A model generated the notes under the pieces. It had not been told where the DNA came from, searched no databases, and saw nothing but the letters and a program-made list of their open reading frames with translations. Source: Myxococcales bacterium (GTDB taxonomy: Bacteria > Myxococcota_A > Polyangia > Fen-1088). Taken from it: DNA of 43,972 nucleotides. Both the position numbers and the translations under genes were made by a program. Below, piece after piece: positions 19,326 through 28,336 of this stretch (positions within the stretch are counted from its first letter, which is position 1; each line of letters starts with the position of its first letter). The stretch spans positions 1-43,972 of the forward strand of contig PMBS01000041.1 in the NCBI GenBank assembly GCA_003153015.1. Reading direction: 5' to 3'.

Positions 19326-20417
19326 GTGGACGAGAGACTCGCCGCAGAGTTGCGCCAGATGGACACGGCAATTGCAGCGATGGCTGATGGCCTGGTGCTC
19401 TACGCACCCGACGGAAAGATCCAACGCATCAACCCAGCGGCCGAGAGACTTCTGGGACTGCCCAGTGACCAAGCCGACCTGTCGATCGAAGAAAGCCTGC
19501 GTGGCCTGAGGGTGCTGACCATCGATGGCAAGCCAGTCGCACCCGAGCAGCGACCAACCGCGCGCGCCTTGCGTGGCGAGGCCGTGTACCACGAGGTGCT
19601 CATCCTGAACGGGCCACCTCCGCACGGACGACGTTCGGTATCGGTCAGTGCAATCCCCATCAGAGGAGCAGACGACAAAGTGGACGCGGTGGTCGCTACC
19701 TTGGTCGAGGTCACGCGCTGGCAACAGGTCCAGGAACAGCGTGATGACCTGGTCCGCACGGTGTCGCACGAACTGCGCACGCCCCTGTCCGTCCTGCTCT
19801 TGCAGGCGCAGATGCTGCAACGTTCGCTCGCACCAGGGGATCGCCATGCCAAGCGCGTGGCCACCATCATTGCCAACGGCCAGCTCCTGGCCACCATGAT
19901 CCGGGACCTGGTGGACTCGGCTCGTCTGGAAAGCGGCCAGCTCCAGCTTGTCCGGAAACCCATCGACCTGCAGATCTTCATCACCAGACTGGTTGAGCGG
20001 CTGGCAGCCGACCTGCCCACGGAACGTATCCGGGTGTCTTTCGACGGACGTCTGCCGTCCCTGCCGGCTGATCCCGACCGGCTCGAACGCATCCTGGCGC
20101 ACCTGCTCAGCAACGCGCTCAAGTACTCCAATTCGCCCGACGAGGTCTTCCTCCACGCAAGCTGCGCCGACGGGTTGGTGAGCATAGCGGTCACCGACCA
20201 CGGCGTCGGCATTCCCGGGCAGGAGCTGCCCCACTTGTTCGAGCGTGGCTCGCGAACCAGGGACGGAAGCCAGCAGAAAGCCCTGGGCCTGGGGCTCTAC
20301 ATCACCGCCATGTTGGTGCGCGCGCATGGGGGCCGCATCGAGGTCGAAAGCGAGGTCGGCAAGGGCAGCGTCTTTCGCGTCTACCTTCCCGTCGACGGGG
20401 CTGCGCCGGTGCGGTAG
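19326..20417 (+). CDS. Soluble PAS-domain sensor histidine kinase
   Basis: PAS-like DGLVLYAPDGKIQRINPAAERLLGL; H box RTVSHELRTPLSVLL; N/G boxes LLSNALKYSN, VTDHGVGIPG, GLGLYI; no obvious TM segment. Confidence 0.9.
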   Translation: MDERLAAELRQMDTAIAAMADGLVLYAPDGKIQRINPAAERLLGLPSDQADLSIEESLRGLRVLTIDGKPVAPEQRPTARALRGEAVYHEVLILNGPPPHGRRSVSVSAIPIRGADDKVDAVVATLVEVTRWQQVQEQRDDLVRTVSHELRTPLSVLLLQAQMLQRSLAPGDRHAKRVATIIANGQLLATMIRDLVDSARLESGQLQLVRKPIDLQIFITRLVERLAADLPTERIRVSFDGRLPSLPADPDRLERILAHLLSNALKYSNSPDEVFLHASCADGLVSIAVTDHGVGIPGQELPHLFERGSRTRDGSQQKALGLGLYITAMLVRAHGGRIEVESEVGKGSVFRVYLPVDGAAPVR

Positions 20418-20424
20418 CGCGGTT

Positions 20425-22701
20425 TCAGTAGCGCGAACGCCCGCGCACCGGCACCAACGCCCGTCGGATGGGCTCAACCTCGTCGGGGTAGCAGGCCAAA
20501 CGCTGCGCAATCTCCGCCGGGCGCGCACCTGCTGCCACACGCTTGGCGACGGTTTCCACAATATCCGCCCGGATGGCGCGGCCCCCAATCACCGGAAATC
20601 CCATGGCTGCGTAGGTCGCGTCGCTTACCTCGGAACTGGGCAGGAACGACACCGCGTCGGATCTGGGTGGCTCGAGCCGGCGGCCCATCTCGGCCTGGCA
20701 AAGCAGAGAGCGCTCGCGCAGCGCCGAGGGCTGCAGCAGCCTGGCTGAGAACACCACCTGCTGGCCCACGCGCACGCCGGCGCGGCCGAACGCGCTGCGA
20801 TCGCGTGGTGCCAATTCGCGCACCTGCTCGCGCGCATGAGCGACCAGAACCGTGCCCAGCCCCTGTTCGAGTTGATAGGCAAGCCCACGCCCCGCCGCTC
20901 CCAGGCCGGCCAGTCGTTCGTCACGCAGGGGCGCCAGCAGTTGTGCCACCCAATCGCGAGTCCAGGCCAGCAGCCGCCGGTGCAGACGCAGTCGTTGGCC
21001 GGCGCCAAGGTCGTCCACAAGCAGCGTGATCTCGGGCCGCAAGCGATCCACTCCCGCTGCCAGCCGCGCCAGCACCCGATCGCCGTCCAGAATGCGACCA
21101 ACATCGTCCAACCGGAAGCGCTCGTGTGCCGCCGCCACCAACCCCTCGATCCAGCGCGGAATCTCTGCGCTTGCGTCGGCGTCCTCACGCCGGGTTTCGG
21201 CCGGCGGCACCACCGCGCGCAGTTGCTCGCCCAAAGACCCGTCGCGCGGCCCGCGCGAGCGCGTACGCCGAGATGTGGGATCCACGAAGCGCGCTACCAA
21301 GCGATCGTGCAAGGCATCGCTCAGACGATCTTCGATGGCCCGCGCGCGTTCCTGCCATGCCCGGGCATCGTTCACCCAGCGCGTGTGGTGCGTGATGTAT
21401 GTCCAAGTCCGGACGAAGGCCATGCGCGCCAGCAGGGTGTCGATATCACCATGCGCATCGTCGAGCGGGTCGACATGGCATCGGATCCAGTCCTCGGCCA
21501 ATCCCTGGCGCGGTCCCTGAAGTTGCAAGAACACCGAGCGCAGAAGCTGGAAGTGGTCGTCAAGCTGTAACTGGCGATAGTCAGGAATCTGGCAAACCTC
21601 CCAGAGCAGGCCGACGCTCTCGGCGTCCCGCGTGCGGGCCATCACCTCCCGGTCTTGAGCCAAGCGCAAAAGGGCGCGCGTGTCTTCGGCCCCGTCCTGG
21701 AGTTCGAGGCAGGCGGCAAAGGGCCGCTGGCGCAAAGACGCCACCAGCGCGTCCACCGAGCTAGTGTCGAGATCGCGGCTGCGCCAAAGAATCCGCCTTT
21801 GTACCGGGAAGCGATGGTCTTCGATGGCGTGGCTGACCGCGGCCGGTAGCGGCGGCAGCGGCGCCAGGGTGGCAAAACGACCGTCGTTGTGGTGCCGTCC
21901 AGCGCGCCCTGCGATCTGCGCCAGTTCGGCCTCGTCTAGCTCGCGTGTCTGCCGGCCGTCGAACTTGCACAACTCGGCAAACGCCACGCAATCCACGTCC
22001 ATATTGAGTCCCATCCCGATCGCGTCCGTCGCCACCAGATAGTCGACTTCGCCGGCCTGGTAGAGAGCCACCTGCGCATTGCGCGCCCGCGGCGACAATG
22101 CGCCCAGCACCACCGCAGCGCCGCCCCGCCGCACGCGCAGCCGTTCGGCCAGGCGGTACACGGCACCAGCCGAAAAGGCAACTACGGCGGTGCGCGGAGG
22201 AAGGCCGCGCAACGGCAGGGCGCCTGCGCCCAAAAGGCGTGACAGGCGCGGCCGCCGATCAATGACCGTCGTGGGCACCAATCGCTCCAAGATGGGCCGT
22301 ATGGTGTCGGCGCCCAAAAACCAGGTTTCCTGCCGACCGCGCCCGTGCAAGAGCCGATCGGTGAACACATGACCGCGCTCGCGGTGGCCACACAACTGGA
22401 CCTCGTCGATGGCGATGAAATCCACCTCCCGCTCTATTGGCATGGCCTCGACCGTGCAGACCCAGTAGCGTGGCCGCGGCGGCAGACGCTTCTCTTCCCC
22501 GGTGACCAGGGCCACCGCCCCCTCGCCGACCCGCGCGGTCACCCGGTCGTACACTTCACGCGCCAGCAGGCGCAGGGGCAAGCCGATCATCCCGCTTTCA
22601 TGCTGCAGCATCCGCTCGACAGCGCGGTGGGTTTTCCCGGTGTTGGTGGGACCCAACTGGGCGGCGATGGACTGCGCACCGCTGGCACGGGGTGGATGCA
22701 T
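20425..22701 (-). CDS. SUV3-like superfamily 2 RNA helicase
   Basis: GPTNTGKTHRAVERML, VTGEEKR, IAIDEVQLCGHRERGHVFTDRLLHGRG, YLVATDAIGMGLNMDVDCVAF, QIAGRAGRHHNDG motifs in the SUV3 arrangement. Confidence 0.85.
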   Translation of the reverse strand: MHPPRASGAQSIAAQLGPTNTGKTHRAVERMLQHESGMIGLPLRLLAREVYDRVTARVGEGAVALVTGEEKRLPPRPRYWVCTVEAMPIEREVDFIAIDEVQLCGHRERGHVFTDRLLHGRGRQETWFLGADTIRPILERLVPTTVIDRRPRLSRLLGAGALPLRGLPPRTAVVAFSAGAVYRLAERLRVRRGGAAVVLGALSPRARNAQVALYQAGEVDYLVATDAIGMGLNMDVDCVAFAELCKFDGRQTRELDEAELAQIAGRAGRHHNDGRFATLAPLPPLPAAVSHAIEDHRFPVQRRILWRSRDLDTSSVDALVASLRQRPFAACLELQDGAEDTRALLRLAQDREVMARTRDAESVGLLWEVCQIPDYRQLQLDDHFQLLRSVFLQLQGPRQGLAEDWIRCHVDPLDDAHGDIDTLLARMAFVRTWTYITHHTRWVNDARAWQERARAIEDRLSDALHDRLVARFVDPTSRRTRSRGPRDGSLGEQLRAVVPPAETRREDADASAEIPRWIEGLVAAAHERFRLDDVGRILDGDRVLARLAAGVDRLRPEITLLVDDLGAGQRLRLHRRLLAWTRDWVAQLLAPLRDERLAGLGAAGRGLAYQLEQGLGTVLVAHAREQVRELAPRDRSAFGRAGVRVGQQVVFSARLLQPSALRERSLLCQAEMGRRLEPPRSDAVSFLPSSEVSDATYAAMGFPVIGGRAIRADIVETVAKRVAAGARPAEIAQRLACYPDEVEPIRRALVPVRGRSRY

Positions 22702-22718
22702 GGGACAAATACTATGGC

Positions 22719-22793
22719 GCGTGGGGAGCCCGCCGGCTTTGCCGGCGGCGTACCATCGCGGGAGGGCATGGGAACCCTCTCAGGGTTCCCATG
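22719..22793 (+). repeat. 75-bp dispersed repeat, copy 1 (two hairpins)
   Basis: gcgtggggagcccgccggctttgccggcggcgtaccatcgcgggagggcatgggaaccctctcagggttcccatg; about 5 mismatches to copy 2 at 27233. Confidence 0.85.
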
Positions 22794-23552
22794 TCAAGGA
22801 ACCGTTCTCGCGCCAGCGCTGCGGCCCGAACAACTCCGGTAGGCGCGCGCCACCTCGGCCGCTGCCCCGTCGGCCACGACCTTTCCTTCGTCCAGCCAGA
22901 TCAGCCGATCGCACTGCGAGACCAGGTGGTCCAGGTTGTGCGAGACGATCACCGTGGTTACGCCTCGGCGCATGAGTTGCTGCAGCCGCTCCTGGCTCTT
23001 GCGCTGGAAGAACTCGTCGCCCACGCTCAGGATCTCATCCAGCAGCAAGACCTCCGGTTCCACCTCGGTGACCAGGGCGAAGGCCAGCCGCGCGTACATT
23101 CCAGAAGAGTAGTTCTTCACCGGGGTATCGAGAAACTCGGTCATCTCGGCGAACTCCGCGATGCCGGCCAAACGCTCCTTGGTCCGCGCCGTCGAGAACC
23201 CGAGCAAGGTCCCCACCAGATAGCAGTTCTCGCGTCCGGTCATCTCGGGATGAAATCCCACGCCTAGCGCCAAGAGCGGCACCACGCGCCGACGTGCCAC
23301 CAGCCGGCCCCGGTTGGGGATGATGATCTGGCCCAGTACACGCAGCAGGGTGGACTTGCCCGCCCCGTTGCGGCCGATGATTCCGACCGACTGGCCCTCG
23401 CCAATGGAGAGCGACACCCCGTCCAGCGCCGCAACCACCGCCGGCCGGCGGCGGTCGAACATGTGGGCCAAAGCCTGCTTGAGGGTACGGTGGCGCAGGT
23501 TCGTGTCGCGGAACCAAACGCTGACGTCATGAAGTTCGAGAGCAGGCGGCAT
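22794..23552 (-). CDS. wzt: ABC transporter ATP-binding protein, polysaccharide/teichoic-acid export type
   Basis: Start at MPPALELHDVSVWFRD (23552); IIGRNGAGKSTLLRVL Walker A; YSSGMYARLAFAL signature; LLLDEILSVGDEFF. Confidence 0.85.
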   Translation of the reverse strand: MPPALELHDVSVWFRDTNLRHRTLKQALAHMFDRRRPAVVAALDGVSLSIGEGQSVGIIGRNGAGKSTLLRVLGQIIIPNRGRLVARRRVVPLLALGVGFHPEMTGRENCYLVGTLLGFSTARTKERLAGIAEFAEMTEFLDTPVKNYSSGMYARLAFALVTEVEPEVLLLDEILSVGDEFFQRKSQERLQQLMRRGVTTVIVSHNLDHLVSQCDRLIWLDEGKVVADGAAAEVARAYRSCSGRSAGARTVP

Positions 23553-23557
23553 GAGGG

Positions 23558-24373
23558 CTAGAAGTAGAAGTAGAACTTGTGACGGAGCGATCGATAAAGG
23601 ACAGTTCCCAGCACGATCACACCAACGCCACTGGCCAGACTGACCCCCCAGTCTAGGGACGACGGCCAGACGCCGTAGTAGATAGGCTTCTGAAACAGCG
23701 CTGCCCAGTAGCAAACCGGATTCACCGTCAGCCAAATCTGCCCAGCCCGGCCAGACAGGGTTGCCGGCTTGAAAAACACGGTGGAGGAGAACAAGGCCAG
23801 CATCAGCCCCATCTGCACGATGGGCCGAATGTCACGAAAGAACACGAAGATCACGGAAAGACACAGACCGGCGCCCGCCGTGATCAGCACCCAGACCAGC
23901 ACGCTGAAGGGCAGGATCAGCATCTGCAAATGCCAGGACGCATGGAAGACCTGCAACACCGCCAGCAAGGTGACGAAGCTGACCAGAAAGTCGGTGAGCT
24001 GCGCGCCGAGCTCGCTGGCCGGAAAATAGAAATAGGGGACGCAGAACCCCCGGGTGAAAACCGCGCTCGACGCGATGGACGCGGTCATCGCGTCGCAAGC
24101 CTGCTCGAAGAAGCGCCAGGGTACCAGGCCGGCGAACAGGTACACAACGAAGTCGCCGTAGTTCGACCGGTTCACCACCGCGAACACTAACCCGAGCATC
24201 ACGAGAAAAAGCGCGGGCTGCAGGATGTTCCAGGCCAATCCCAGGGCGGCGCCCCGGAAACGGAGGCGAACCAGATCCCTGGTGTGGAGCAGAAGGAAGG
24301 TGCGCTGGGTCCGCAAGGCTTGACTTCCTAGCATGAATCCCTGCCCGGTGGCAGGGAAGGGGTACAATGGCAA
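23558..24373 (-). CDS. wzm: ABC-2 type polysaccharide export permease
   Basis: TRDLVRLRFRGAALGLAWNILQPALFLVMLGLVFAVVNRSNYGDFVVYLFAGLVPWRFFEQA; adjacent to wzt-like ATPase. Confidence 0.85.
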   Translation of the reverse strand: MPLYPFPATGQGFMLGSQALRTQRTFLLLHTRDLVRLRFRGAALGLAWNILQPALFLVMLGLVFAVVNRSNYGDFVVYLFAGLVPWRFFEQACDAMTASIASSAVFTRGFCVPYFYFPASELGAQLTDFLVSFVTLLAVLQVFHASWHLQMLILPFSVLVWVLITAGAGLCLSVIFVFFRDIRPIVQMGLMLALFSSTVFFKPATLSGRAGQIWLTVNPVCYWAALFQKPIYYGVWPSSLDWGVSLASGVGVIVLGTVLYRSLRHKFYFYF

Positions 24374-24498
24374 GAAGGCCTGCGTTGCCTCTATGGGTGC
24401 ATCCTCGATCTAGCGCATCCGGTATCGCGCTCGCCCACGCGACCCGCGATCCGCGGGCCGGCCCTTCGCCCGGCCCGGAATCTCCCGACGGGCTGTAG

Positions 24499-25794
24499 CT
24501 ACGGCGTACAGCCTCCCTCCTCGCAGTGTGAACCCATCAACACGGATACTGGCCAGACGTTCGCGCAAGACTGATCGAGCGCCACTTCCTGACCGCCCGT
24601 GCAAGTGACTTTGTAGAAGTCGCCCGCGTAGTCATACGCCACGCTCCCTACGGTTGCGCCGGAAGCGTCCATCACGGTTATGTTTCCTACGCCGTTGTAG
24701 AAGTCGTTCCCGTTGAACTCCGTCGAAAAACACGTCGAGCCGGCCTTCTTCACGGTCAGGGTTCTGTCATCAGTTTGCGGGTTGTGGACCATGATCTCGG
24801 TTACCCCGTTGCTGTAACAGCTGTTCGAGCTGCCGGTGGCCAAATCCGCCTGCGAGGTACAGCTTCCACTTTCGACGCAGTCGGCGCCGAGGTTCTTCAG
24901 ACAGTCCGGCAGCTCGCACACGGGAGGACCGCAGACGCAAGCTCCAGAGGATGTCGTGCCGGTGTCGCCGCCGCTGCCTCCCGAGCCTGTCCCGCCCGCC
25001 CCGCTACCAGTGCCTCCCGCGCCCGCCCCACTGCCGCTGCTGCCTCCCGAGGCTGTCCCGCCCGCCCCACCACCGCTGCCTCCCCTGCCGCCCGTGCTGC
25101 CTCCCCCACCGCCGCTGCCTCCCCGGCCGCCCGCGCTGCCTCCCCCACCGCCGCTGCCTCCCCGGCCGCCCGTGCTGCCTCCCGCGGCGCCCGCGCTGCC
25201 TCCCCCACCGCCGCTGCCTCCCCGGCCGCCCGTGCTGCCTCCCGCGGCGCCCGTGCTGGTCCCGCCTCCGCCACCACCCGTCGTGCCCGTGCCAGTTCCG
25301 CCAACGCAGACGCAACCTCCGGTGGATGTCCTGCCGGTATCGCCGCCGCTGCTGCCCCCGCTGGCGTTCGTCCCGGTCCCGCCGCTGCCGCCGCTGGCAT
25401 TCGTGCCGGTCCCGCCGCTGCCGCCGCTGGCGTTCGTGCCGGTCCCGCCGCCATTGCCGCCTGAGGCTGTCGTGCCGGTATTGCCGCCACTGCTGCCCCC
25501 GCTGGCGGTCGTGCTGGTCCCGCCACTATTGCCGCCCGAAGCAGAAGATCCGCCGGAACCCGGGGCCCCGCCGCTGGCCGTCGTGCTGGCCCCGCCGCTG
25601 CCGCCCTTGGCAGCCGTGCTGGTCCCGCCGCTGCTGCCACCTGAGGCAGCCGTGCTGGTCCCGCCACTGCCGCCCTTGGCAGCCGTGCTGGTCCCGCCGC
25701 TGCTACCACCCGTGGGTGTTGTGCTGGGGCTCTTAGCGCAGCCCTGCGCAACCGCGAAAAGGCCAACGATAACCAAGGCACCTACTTTTCTCAT
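24499..25794 (-). CDS. Gly/Ser-repeat lipoprotein with C-terminal globular domain
   Basis: IVGLFAVAQGCAKS lipobox; extensive GGSTGGRGGSGGGG repeats; C-terminal about 130 aa with even Cys content. Confidence 0.75.
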   Translation of the reverse strand: MRKVGALVIVGLFAVAQGCAKSPSTTPTGGSSGGTSTAAKGGSGGTSTAASGGSSGGTSTAAKGGSGGASTTASGGAPGSGGSSASGGNSGGTSTTASGGSSGGNTGTTASGGNGGGTGTNASGGSGGTGTNASGGSGGTGTNASGGSSGGDTGRTSTGGCVCVGGTGTGTTGGGGGGTSTGAAGGSTGGRGGSGGGGGSAGAAGGSTGGRGGSGGGGGSAGGRGGSGGGGGSTGGRGGSGGGAGGTASGGSSGSGAGAGGTGSGAGGTGSGGSGGDTGTTSSGACVCGPPVCELPDCLKNLGADCVESGSCTSQADLATGSSNSCYSNGVTEIMVHNPQTDDRTLTVKKAGSTCFSTEFNGNDFYNGVGNITVMDASGATVGSVAYDYAGDFYKVTCTGGQEVALDQSCANVWPVSVLMGSHCEEGGCTP

Positions 25795-25911
25795 GTGCTC
25801 TCCTTCTCATTCACGGGGATCGTTCGGGCTACCCGTCCGAGGCGGAATTATAGGACAGGATACTCCGCTCGGCATGCCCACGCTAGCACGTGACGACGGG
25901 CAGAGCCCTGG

Positions 25912-27105
25912 CTACATCTTGTAGCGCAGGAACCTCACGCGCGGTGCCCCGGAGATCTCGACATAGAAGCCGAAATCGAAATCGATGAGACCTGCCCGCA
26001 CCAGCTGGTGTGGCGGATTAGGAAACGGCTGGGCCTGCTTGAATGCCTCGATGGCCGTGTCGTCAAGGAAGTCCACCCCGGAGGTCTGGGCCACCGAGGC
26101 CTTGGCCAGCGAGCCATCGGAACGAAGCTGGACGTGGACCAGCGTGAAACGATCCTGCGCCCCGTAGATGGCGCCCGTAGGATCACGGCGCTGGTACTCC
26201 TGGCCCGCCTTCCAGTGGTTCTGCACCTGCTCCTTGACCCGGTTGAAGAAAGTGGCGAACTTCCAACGCTTGGCATTGAGCGCCGTCTCCTCGCCCTCGT
26301 CAACGTCGCGCAAGTAGTCCTGGGTTCCGCTGCCCACCGCGCGCGCGACCTCCTCTTCCGAGGGCATGAGCGAGGCCAAGCCGGGGCCGGGCGAGAACAG
26401 GGGCTCGCCTTCGCGTGCCAGCGACTGAGCCCGACGCGGCCCACCGCCGCCGGACGGGGCGTAGAGTCCCTCGGGATCCGATGGTCCCGGGACCGGTTCG
26501 CCCGTGTCGCCAGGAACTTTGTCGCGATCGCCCGGGCTTGACAAGGCGCTCAGCCTCCTGTGCGGCGGTGTGCGCATGGCTAAGGCACCCGCCGATCCCG
26601 GCGGCCGAGGCGAACTCGCCTGCTCAGGCACCGCTGCCCGGTTGCGATCGCCCTCCCCGCGTGACCGTTGCAGCTCGTTGGGATCGAACTTGCCGTACTT
26701 GCGGGTTTCGTGCTCGACCGAGGAATCGTACTCGGCAGCAAAGCGCGCGCTCTCGGGCCGCTTCTCCTCGCGCGGCCGGGCCAAGTCCACTACCTGCCCA
26801 GGTGCCTTGGTCGACTCTTCCTCCTTCTTCAACTGCTCCTGTTTTGCCTTTTCCTCCAGGCGCTCCATGTCGGCGATGAGCTTGCGCGCGGTATCATCGT
26901 CAACCGTACTAACCGATATGGGCTCGGCCGGGCCCTCGGCCGCAGCCCGCTGCCGCGCCGCCACAATGTCGGCATCGCGCGGGGCCCAGATGTGGAGCAC
27001 CACCCCGGCCACCAGCAGGAGTTGCAAGTGGATGAGCGCGGCCAGTGCGGCCCATCGGCCGAGCGAGGAGCCTTTCCGTCGCTGGGATGAATCGAAGATG
27101 GCCAT
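25912..27105 (-). CDS. TonB-like energy transducer with C-terminal TonB-box domain
   Basis: N-terminal single TM (LQLLLVAGVVLHIW); coiled-coil/charged periplasmic region; GAIYGAQDRFTLVHVQLRSDGSLAKASVAQTSGVDFLDDTAIEAFKQAQPFPNPP matches TonB C-terminal pattern. Confidence 0.8.
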   Translation of the reverse strand: MAIFDSSQRRKGSSLGRWAALAALIHLQLLLVAGVVLHIWAPRDADIVAARQRAAAEGPAEPISVSTVDDDTARKLIADMERLEEKAKQEQLKKEEESTKAPGQVVDLARPREEKRPESARFAAEYDSSVEHETRKYGKFDPNELQRSRGEGDRNRAAVPEQASSPRPPGSAGALAMRTPPHRRLSALSSPGDRDKVPGDTGEPVPGPSDPEGLYAPSGGGGPRRAQSLAREGEPLFSPGPGLASLMPSEEEVARAVGSGTQDYLRDVDEGEETALNAKRWKFATFFNRVKEQVQNHWKAGQEYQRRDPTGAIYGAQDRFTLVHVQLRSDGSLAKASVAQTSGVDFLDDTAIEAFKQAQPFPNPPHQLVRAGLIDFDFGFYVEISGAPRVRFLRYKM

Positions 27106-27189
27106 GGCGCCGAACCCGCCTTACACCCACTATTGTAGCGGCTTTTCCTCGGAGACCAACAACCACTGTATGGTAAGCACGTCCACGTC

Positions 27190-28107
27190 ATGAGCCGCCC
27201 CGTTCAACCTGGCAAGCCCAAGCGGCCTAGTCGCGTGGGGAGCCCGCCGGCTTCGCCGGCGGCGCACCATCGCGGGAGGGTTTGGGAACCCTCCCAGGGT
27301 TCCCATGCTAATGATCGGCCAGCGCAACTAGTTGAACGCGACCTTCTGCATGGGGTGGGTCGCGCTGTGGCAGAATTCGACCTCATCTCAGAGGGTGACC
27401 GGATCTTGGTGGCGGTTTCTGGTGGAAAGGACAGCTATTCCCTACTCGCTGTTTTGGAGACGCTGCGGCGGCGGGCGCCAGTTAGCTTCGAGCTTCTGGC
27501 TGTGCACCTTGACCAAGGCCAGCCGGGCCACGATCCCGCACCGCTTGCCGAGTGGCTGCGTACCCATGGGTTCGACCACCGCATCGTGCGCGAAGACACC
27601 TATTCAATAGTGGTCGACAAGATCCCTGAAGGCGGCACCTACTGCTCGCTGTGCGCGCGCCTGCGCCGCGGAATCCTCTACCGCCTGGCCCGCCAACTCG
27701 GGTGCACGAAGATTGCACTCGGTCATCACCGCGACGACGCGGTGGAAACTCTGCTGCTCAACATCTTCTTCGCAGGCAAGCTGGCCGCAATTCCTGCGCG
27801 CTTGCTCAGCGACGATGGCGCGTCCATCGTCATTCGGCCGCTCATCTATTGCGCCGAAGCAACCTTGGCCCGCTTCGCCAAGAACCAGCGCTTTCCCATC
27901 CTGCCCTGCCACCTGTGCGGCTCGCAGCCCGATGCCCAGCGAAAACAGATGAAGGCCCTGCTGTCCCGCCTGGAAGCCAAGCACCCCAACTTGCGCCAGA
28001 CCATGTTGGCGGCGCTGGGCAATGTGAATCTGTCTCACCTGTTGGATCGCAAAGCGGGCGATGTCATTCACCGCGACAGCGGCGCGCCGCTGAGAACACA
28101 GAGGTGA
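27190..28107 (+). CDS. ttcA: tRNA 2-thiocytidine synthetase TtcA-like PP-loop protein
   Basis: VAVSGGKDSYSLLAVLE PP-loop; YCSLCARLRRG and HLCGSQ Cys motifs; IALGHHRDDAVETLLLN; no in-frame ATG between 27190 and the PP-loop domain. Confidence 0.88.
   Translation: MSRPVQPGKPKRPSRVGSPPASPAAHHRGRVWEPSQGSHANDRPAQLVERDLLHGVGRAVAEFDLISEGDRILVAVSGGKDSYSLLAVLETLRRRAPVSFELLAVHLDQGQPGHDPAPLAEWLRTHGFDHRIVREDTYSIVVDKIPEGGTYCSLCARLRRGILYRLARQLGCTKIALGHHRDDAVETLLLNIFFAGKLAAIPARLLSDDGASIVIRPLIYCAEATLARFAKNQRFPILPCHLCGSQPDAQRKQMKALLSRLEAKHPNLRQTMLAALGNVNLSHLLDRKAGDVIHRDSGAPLRTQR
27233..27307 (+). repeat. 75-bp dispersed repeat, copy 2 (two hairpins), read in frame in the ttcA N-terminus
   Basis: gcgtggggagcccgccggcttcgccggcggcgcaccatcgcgggagggtttgggaaccctcccagggttcccatg. 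Confidence 0.85.
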
Positions 28108-28336
28108 GAGGAGAGGACACGGAGACGGAGCTGAGGGGGCGGCCGAAAGGAAATTCAACTGATACTTTTTAGCTTGGTATCTATCTATGGGTAATGATGA
28201 GGGATTCTTCATACGCTGGCGACCACAAGTCTGCCCCAGGCGAAAAAGAAACGTGCCGGCTGTACTTCCCCCTCTAACGTTGAGATTCGCTATCATCTTT
28301 GGTAGCTGCGTCACGCACGCACATACGGGGACGAAC

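Noticed and set aside
18732-20588. 618-aa antisense ORF
   Set aside because: Covers the histidine kinase and part of the membrane protein on the opposite strand; no recognisable domains of its own.
24836-25924. 362-aa Pro-rich ORF on + strand (PPLPPVPPPPPPLPP)
   Set aside because: Antisense of Gly-rich repeats in the 24499..25794 lipoprotein; low-complexity shadow ORF.
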